Part shown: piece by piece, positions 6,001 through 10,099 of the stretch
Layout of the letters: each line of letters starts with the position of its first letter
How positions within the stretch are numbered: the first letter of the stretch is position 1
Assembly (NCBI GenBank): GCA_020431545.1
Contig: JAGQIB010000430.1
Coordinates: forward strand, 1-10,099
From: Gemmatimonadota bacterium
GTDB lineage: Bacteria > ARS69
Reading direction: 5' to 3'
DNA: 10,099 nt
Made by a program: the position numbers and the translations under genes
The notes under the pieces: model-generated
Seen by the model: only the letters and a program-made list of their open reading frames with translations
Databases searched by the model: none
What the model was told of the DNA's origin: nothing

Positions 6001-7986
6001 ATGCTGAAGCGAGCCCCCTCCCGGATCTCGCTCTTCGCTCTCGGAATCCTGATCTGGCCGCTGGCCGCGGCCGCCACCGACGTCGACGGCGGGCCGGACT
6101 GCGGTCGCCCGACGAACGACTGGGGCGACGCCCCCGAAGGCTTCGACGCCTATCCCGGCGTCACCGCGCACTTCCCGACCTGCTTCGCTCCCTCGCTCCC
6201 CGGCACGCAGGACATCGCCTGCGCGCCGATCAGCACGCCGCCCGGCCCGACGGGCTTCGTCGTGCACCGCAACGGGATTCCGCTTCCCGGCTACTGGTTC
6301 GGCTGCGGACCGGTCGGCGGCCCCTCCGGCGGCATCGACTCCGAGCCGGACGGCAAGACCAGTCCGGGCCTGGCCGTGAGCTCGTGCGCCGACATCGCGG
6401 TCGACTGCATGGAGGTCACGTCGGCCGGAACGTTCGGGCAGGACGAGTGCTTCGGCGACTCGGACGCCGGCCTCGAGGAGATGCCGATTTTCGCGCCGTG
6501 CACCCCCGGCTCCATCAAGTTCCGCACGACGAACTGCGCGAACGGCGATCGCGTCGTGTACCTGAACGTGCTCCTGGACATGAACATGGACGGCGACTGG
6601 AACGACAACTTCCAGTGTCCGGGCTCCTGCGCGTACGAGTGGGCCGTGAAGAACTTCCCGCTCGTGCTGCCCCCCGGCTGCACGTCGCACATGTCGCCCG
6701 CGTTCCTGGTGGGCCCCTGGGAAGGCGCCGGCTGGATGCGCATCTCGATGTCCGACACGCCGGTCAACGACTCGTTCCCGTGGGCAGGCTGCGCCCCGGC
6801 CGGGGGCGGCGAGGGCTTCCTCGACCTGGGCGAGACGGAGGACTACTTCGTGGGTGAGATCACCACGGGCGATCCTTGCGAGCTCGGCTACGTCGACTTC
6901 GGCGACGCGCCGGAGGACATCACGGCTTATCCGTCCGGCGTGATCGGTCAGTTCCCGACGTGCCTCGGCGGCGGTGGCATCGGCACGCAGGACTTCGATC
7001 CGCCGTGCCCGCCGATCAGCACGATGCCGGGACCGACGGGCTGGGTGCTGCACGAGAAGCTCGCGGGCGACCCGATCGGCGTGTGGCTCGGCTGCTCTTC
7101 GGTGTCGGCCGACTTCGTGGACTCCGAGGAGAACGGCAAGATCAACAACTTCGCGCCGGCCGGCCTGCCGAGCACGTGCGACCCGGCGGTCGTCACGGAC
7201 TGCGTGGACCTGACGGCTGGGGCGGCGTTCCCGTTCGGTCAGGACGAGTGCCTGAACGACGGCGTCGACGCGGGGCTCGTGAGCGCCACGACTCCGGTGT
7301 TCGCGCGGTGCGACACGGCCTCGGTGACGTTCCAGATGTACAACTGCTCCCCGCAGGAGATCACGGTGTTCTTCAACCTCCTCGTGGACTGGAACGAGGA
7401 CGGGGACTGGAATGACAACCTCGAGTGCGCACAGCGGAACGTGTGCGCGCCGGAGTGGGCGCTTCGCAACACCACGCTCGTGCTGCCTCCGGGTTGCTCG
7501 ACGTGGACGTCGCCCAAGTTCCAGGTCGGCCCGAAGGAAGGCTACGGCTGGATGCGCGCCACGTTGACGCTGGATCCGGTCAATGCCGACTTCCCGTGGG
7601 CCGGTTCCGCGAGCGAGCCGCTCGGCAAGTTCCGCGGCGGCGAGACCGAGGACTACCTCATCCTGATCGGCGAGTCGGCGGTGGGCGTGGACGTTCGCGA
7701 GTCCGACTCCGCGCTGGCCTTCGCTCGCATCACGCCGAACCCCACGTCGACGTCGGCCGAGATCCGCTTCAACCTCGGCCACACCGGCGACGTGCAGCTC
7801 GCGGTGTACGACGTCTCCGGTCGCCGGGTCCGCTCGCTCGTGAGCGGTCTGCGCGGCGCGGGCGCCCACGCCGTGAACTGGGATCTGCGAAACGACCGCG
7901 GCGAGGACGTGGCCGCGGGCGTGTACTTCGTACGACTCGAGGCGGAGGGCCGAGCTCTCCTGCAACGGATCACGAGATTGCGCTAG
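6001..7986 (+). CDS. Secreted cysteine-rich protein with two tandem GEVED-like modules and FlgD-like C-terminal domain
   Basis: A 661-residue protein. ATG at 6001 is preferred over the in-frame GTG at 5992, because GAGGTGA sits five bases before the ATG and the GTG lies inside that ribosome site. Residues 1-25 form a signal peptide (MLKRAPSRISLFALGILIWP, then LAAAA). Two homologous modules follow, at ~40-286 and ~299-558. Each opens with D-W/F-GDAPE, carries FPTC, C-x-PIS, PGPTG, GQDEC, N-x-D-x-DGDWNDN and LVLPPGC, and ends in GETEDY. The acidic DGDWND stretch and the GETEDY end match what I know of the GEVED family of surface and adhesion proteins, where the acidic loop is likely to bind metal. 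Cysteines are abundant and line up between copies, implying disulfides outside the cytoplasm. Residues ~577-661 are the FlgD-like Ig domain (ITPNP, DVSGRRVRSLVSG, AAGVYFVRL). Function is unknown; a surface binding or structural role is inferred. Transcription should end at the hairpin 23 bp past the stop. Confidence 0.93.
   Translation: MLKRAPSRISLFALGILIWPLAAAATDVDGGPDCGRPTNDWGDAPEGFDAYPGVTAHFPTCFAPSLPGTQDIACAPISTPPGPTGFVVHRNGIPLPGYWFGCGPVGGPSGGIDSEPDGKTSPGLAVSSCADIAVDCMEVTSAGTFGQDECFGDSDAGLEEMPIFAPCTPGSIKFRTTNCANGDRVVYLNVLLDMNMDGDWNDNFQCPGSCAYEWAVKNFPLVLPPGCTSHMSPAFLVGPWEGAGWMRISMSDTPVNDSFPWAGCAPAGGGEGFLDLGETEDYFVGEITTGDPCELGYVDFGDAPEDITAYPSGVIGQFPTCLGGGGIGTQDFDPPCPPISTMPGPTGWVLHEKLAGDPIGVWLGCSSVSADFVDSEENGKINNFAPAGLPSTCDPAVVTDCVDLTAGAAFPFGQDECLNDGVDAGLVSATTPVFARCDTASVTFQMYNCSPQEITVFFNLLVDWNEDGDWNDNLECAQRNVCAPEWALRNTTLVLPPGCSTWTSPKFQVGPKEGYGWMRATLTLDPVNADFPWAGSASEPLGKFRGGETEDYLILIGESAVGVDVRESDSALAFARITPNPTSTSAEIRFNLGHTGDVQLAVYDVSGRRVRSLVSGLRGAGAHAVNWDLRNDRGEDVAAGVYFVRLEAEGRALLQRITRLR
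6118..6858 (+). repeat. GEVED-like module, copy A (protein-level repeat)
   Basis: Residues ~40-286 of the 6001-7986 protein, from DWGDAPEG to GETEDYFVGE. It holds 12 cysteines, with a thirteenth nine residues before GDAP. It pairs with copy B at an offset of 259 residues. The copies are alike in protein but clearly diverged in DNA, so the duplication is old. Confidence 0.85.
6895..7674 (+). repeat. GEVED-like module, copy B (protein-level repeat)
   Basis: Residues ~299-558 of the same protein, from DFGDAPED to GETEDYLILIGE. It matches copy A along its whole length, including the cysteine ladder and the acidic VDWNEDGDWNDN loop. One copy A cysteine is lost: WAGC in A is WAGS in B. Confidence 0.85.
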
Positions 7987-8009
7987 TCGATCTCGCCGCG
8001 AAGTCACCG

Positions 8010-8041
8010 GGCGGGGGGCGCGATCGCGTCCCCCGCCTTTT
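8010..8041 (+). terminator. Intrinsic terminator after the GEVED-like gene
   Basis: GGCGGGGGG (8010-8018) pairs with TCCCCCGCC (8029-8037), eight Watson-Crick pairs plus one G-T, and TTTT follows at 8038-8041. The ten bases between the arms, CGCGATCGCG, are themselves a perfect palindrome, so the stem can extend almost to the tip. It starts 23 bp after the stop at 7986 and separates this gene from the next, whose start is 95 bp further on. Confidence 0.85.
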
Positions 8042-8135
8042 CCGTGGCCGCTTTCGACCCTCGTTTTCGGATTCCCTGGATGAGGCCCTCACCGGGCCGC
8101 CGCTTCCCGGTTCGATCCGCTGTCCAGGAGCCGAC

Positions 8136-10099
8136 ATGACCGCACTCCTCGCCTCTCGCACCGCCGTCCCGAGCGCCGTCCTCGCGCGGGCCGCCTTCCC
8201 GCTCGTCGCCGTCCTGGTCGCTCTCGCCGGTCCCGCTGGCGCCCAGGTCATCGACTTCGAGACCCTTCCGGACGGCACGCCCACGGTGGATCTCGAGCCG
8301 ATTTCCACGCAGTACGACTCGCTCGGCGTCTCGTTCTCCCTGCGCGACGCCTCCGGGGCTCTCATCGGATTCCCGCGGATCGCGAAGGCCGGCGCGCCGC
8401 AGACCGCCTTCGAGGGGTGCTCGGACGTCGACACGCCCCTGCCGAACCTCGGACTCGGCTCGACCTTTCTCACCGACGACACGTCGCTCGGCGTCTCGGG
8501 AGATCTGCGGATCGACTACGCCACGCCGGTGGCCCAGGCGTCCGGGTCGGTGCTGGACATCGACTGTCGCGTGAACGGACTCCCGCCGTGCGAGCAGTGG
8601 ACGATCACGGCGTACGACTCGACCGGCATCGAGCTCGACAGCCGGGTCCTCGACGCGCCGAACGGTCCCGGCAACCCCGCGTGTCTCTCGCCCGGTGCCG
8701 GACCCGGTGACGCCATGGCGTTCGGCTGGTCGTTCGATCTCGGGTCGCCCGTGATCCGCTCGATCGTGCTGCGCTACACGGGAGAGGCCACGGGCGTGGG
8801 ACTCGCGTTCGACAACTTCTCGGTGGCCTCGCTGCCGGGACCGCCGGTGGTGTCCGTCGCCGCGGAGGCCGACACCGTGTGCACCGGCGAGGAACTGCAG
8901 CTCACGGCGTCGCTCACGGGTGGTCTGGGTCCATACTCGTACCAGTGGCAGGTGCGCCAGGGCGGCGGCGCCTGGTTCGATCTCGGGATTGCGAGCACGG
9001 AGTCGGTGGTCGTGACCGGGACGTCCGAGTACCGAGTGCTCGTGACCGACGCGACGTCGACCGTCGTGATCAGCGACGCCGTCCCCGTCGTCGCCACCGA
9101 CGACGCACTCTGCGACGCCAGCCTCCTGATCTCGTGCAGCGCGAGCTCGAGCGTCGTGCGGTACAGCTTCCGGAGTCGCCTCGTGAAGCCCTTCGTCACA
9201 CCCGGATCCGGCGGCCTGAACGCGACGTCGGATCTCGTGACCGGCGCCGACGGCTTCGTGTACGTCGTCAGTCAGAACGACGATCGCGTCCGTCGCTACG
9301 ACGGCCTGACCGGGGCGTTCATCGACGTGTTCGTCGCGGCGGGATCGGGCGGCCTGAACGTGCCGGTCGGCCTCGACTTCGGCCCGGATGGAAGCCTCTA
9401 CGTCGCCTCGGCCGCCACGAATGCGGTGCTGCGCTACGACGGCGCCACCGGCGCCTTTCTGAACGCGTTCGTCCCGGCCGGTGCCGGCGGCCTCAGCCAG
9501 CCGACGGGCATTCGTTTCGGTCCGGGCGGCGACCTCTTCGTGGCGAGCTGGAGCAACGACCGGATCATCCGCTACGACGGCGCCACCGGGGCGCCGATGG
9601 GCGACTTCGTCCCCGCCGGAAGCGGCGGACTCGACGCGCCGCGCGGCGTTCGCTTCGGCCCGGACGGCGATCTCTACGTGACCGAGCAGACGAACGATTC
9701 CGTCCGCCGGTACGACGGGACGACGGGCGCGTTCCTCGGCGTCTTCGTGAGCGCCGGCAGCGGCGGGCTCGACCGCGCGAACGACATCTTCTTCGGCCTC
9801 GATGGCCTCGCGTACGTCGCCAGCTTCAACAACGATCGCGTGCTCCGGTACGACGGAGTCACCGCGACGCCGGCCGGCGAGCTGGACGACGCGCTCCTCT
9901 CCGGACCGGCCTGGTTCGCGCAAAGCGCCGGTCCCCGCGCGACGGCGGTCCCCCCGGTCGCGACTTCCGCCGCGTCACTGTTCGTCGAGTCCCCCGCGCC
10001 GAACCCGTTCACGACCGAGACCCGCTTCGCGTTCACCCTGGCCCGCGGCGGGCCCGCGCGCGTGACCATCGTGGACGTCACGGGACGACGGGTCGCCAC
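8136..10099 (+). CDS. Secreted lectin-like/Ig/NHL-like propeller protein with FlgD-like C-terminal domain (3'-truncated by window edge)
   Basis: An open frame of 654 codons runs off the right edge without a stop. ATG at 8136 has AGGAG five bases upstream. Residues 1-36 form a signal peptide (hydrophobic FPLVAVLVALAGP, then A-G-A before Q37). Residues ~38-232 begin VIDFETLPDGTP and include QYDSLGVSFS, a pattern common at the start of secreted lectin-like beta domains. Residues ~236-322 look like an Ig/PKD-like domain (VCTGEELQLTASLTGGLGPY, then SYQWQV). From ~330 to ~580 is a propeller of NHL/SMP-30 type: units of the form SGGL..P.G..FGPDG.LYV.S...D.V.RYDG.TGAF with tyrosines at 343, 388, 434, 480, 526 and 572. 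From ~620 the FlgD-like domain begins (SPAPNPF, VTIVDVTGRRVA) and is cut off. It is separated from the preceding gene by a terminator, so it probably has its own promoter within 8042-8135, where I see no clear -35/-10 pair. It is probably an extracellular binding protein; the ligand is unknown. Confidence 0.9.
   Translation, partial: MTALLASRTAVPSAVLARAAFPLVAVLVALAGPAGAQVIDFETLPDGTPTVDLEPISTQYDSLGVSFSLRDASGALIGFPRIAKAGAPQTAFEGCSDVDTPLPNLGLGSTFLTDDTSLGVSGDLRIDYATPVAQASGSVLDIDCRVNGLPPCEQWTITAYDSTGIELDSRVLDAPNGPGNPACLSPGAGPGDAMAFGWSFDLGSPVIRSIVLRYTGEATGVGLAFDNFSVASLPGPPVVSVAAEADTVCTGEELQLTASLTGGLGPYSYQWQVRQGGGAWFDLGIASTESVVVTGTSEYRVLVTDATSTVVISDAVPVVATDDALCDASLLISCSASSSVVRYSFRSRLVKPFVTPGSGGLNATSDLVTGADGFVYVVSQNDDRVRRYDGLTGAFIDVFVAAGSGGLNVPVGLDFGPDGSLYVASAATNAVLRYDGATGAFLNAFVPAGAGGLSQPTGIRFGPGGDLFVASWSNDRIIRYDGATGAPMGDFVPAGSGGLDAPRGVRFGPDGDLYVTEQTNDSVRRYDGTTGAFLGVFVSAGSGGLDRANDIFFGLDGLAYVASFNNDRVLRYDGVTATPAGELDDALLSGPAWFAQSAGPRATAVPPVATSAASLFVESPAPNPFTTETRFAFTLARGGPARVTIVDVTGRRVA
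9162..9851 (+). repeat. Six-unit NHL-like propeller repeat, exact 138-bp period in five units
   Basis: The conserved R-Y-D-G tyrosine codons start at 9297, 9435, 9573, 9711 and 9849, exactly 138 bp (46 residues) apart with no insertion or deletion. A diverged sixth tyrosine (VVRYS, codon at 9162) lies 45 residues before the first. The first unit starts with a half-blade (SLLISCSASSSVVRYS) and the last ends with one, as expected if a six-bladed ring closes by pairing both ends. Confidence 0.85.

Noticed and set aside
5917..8007. A 696-codon minus-strand open frame covering the whole GEVED-like gene
   Set aside because: It is longer than the real gene, but its product is Arg/His/Glu/Val-rich with no recognisable domain. 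The plus-strand frame has a signal peptide, a good ribosome site and clear domains. Long antisense frames are expected in DNA with GC-rich third positions.
8004..9923. A 639-codon minus-strand open frame opposite the propeller gene
   Set aside because: The product is low in hydrophobic residues and rich in Arg, Glu and His, and simply mirrors the 46-residue repeats of the plus-strand gene. It also runs through the intrinsic terminator.

Overview
The window is GC-rich, gene-dense bacterial chromosome. It holds five genes: four predicted secreted modular proteins (two of them cut by the window edges) and one inner-membrane SulP anion transporter. I see no tRNA, rRNA, CRISPR, insertion sequence, phage or defence gene. 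Three secreted proteins end in (or run into the window edge within) a FlgD-type Ig-like C-terminal domain with a P-x-x-N-P entry, a 'DVSGR-V-R-LVSG' core and a 'G-H-x-x-W-D-x-R-x-D-x-G-x-x-V-x-x-GVY' ending. That domain, the high GC and the FG-GAP, NHL-like and GEVED-like modules are typical of uncultivated FCB-superphylum-related lineages such as Candidatus Eisenbacteria, Krumholzibacteriota or Latescibacterota. The taxon is inferred, not shown.

Layout: on the minus strand, positions 1-632 hold the N-terminal part of a secreted beta-rich protein of unknown function. Upstream of it in the same direction is 731-4051, a 1106-residue subtilisin-like (S8) protein fused to an eight-repeat FG-GAP/VCBS propeller and the FlgD-like tail. 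A 197-bp divergent intergenic region (4052-4248) separates this from the plus-strand genes. These are a SulP/STAS transporter (4249-5901), a cysteine-rich secreted protein built from two tandem copies of a GEVED-like module (6001-7986), a strong intrinsic terminator (8010-8041), and a secreted lectin-like/Ig/six-repeat propeller protein (8136 to the window end).

Taken together, the locus looks like a patch of exported or cell-surface proteins that share one C-terminal domain, which may serve export or anchoring, with an apparently unrelated anion transporter between them. The most unusual points are these. The S8 protein keeps His, Ser and oxyanion Asn but lacks the Asp at the expected triad position. 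The GEVED-like protein is an internal duplication with a nearly fully conserved set of 12-13 cysteines per copy. The last gene has an exact 138-bp (46-residue) periodicity. No clearly new multi-gene system can be demonstrated from the sequence alone.
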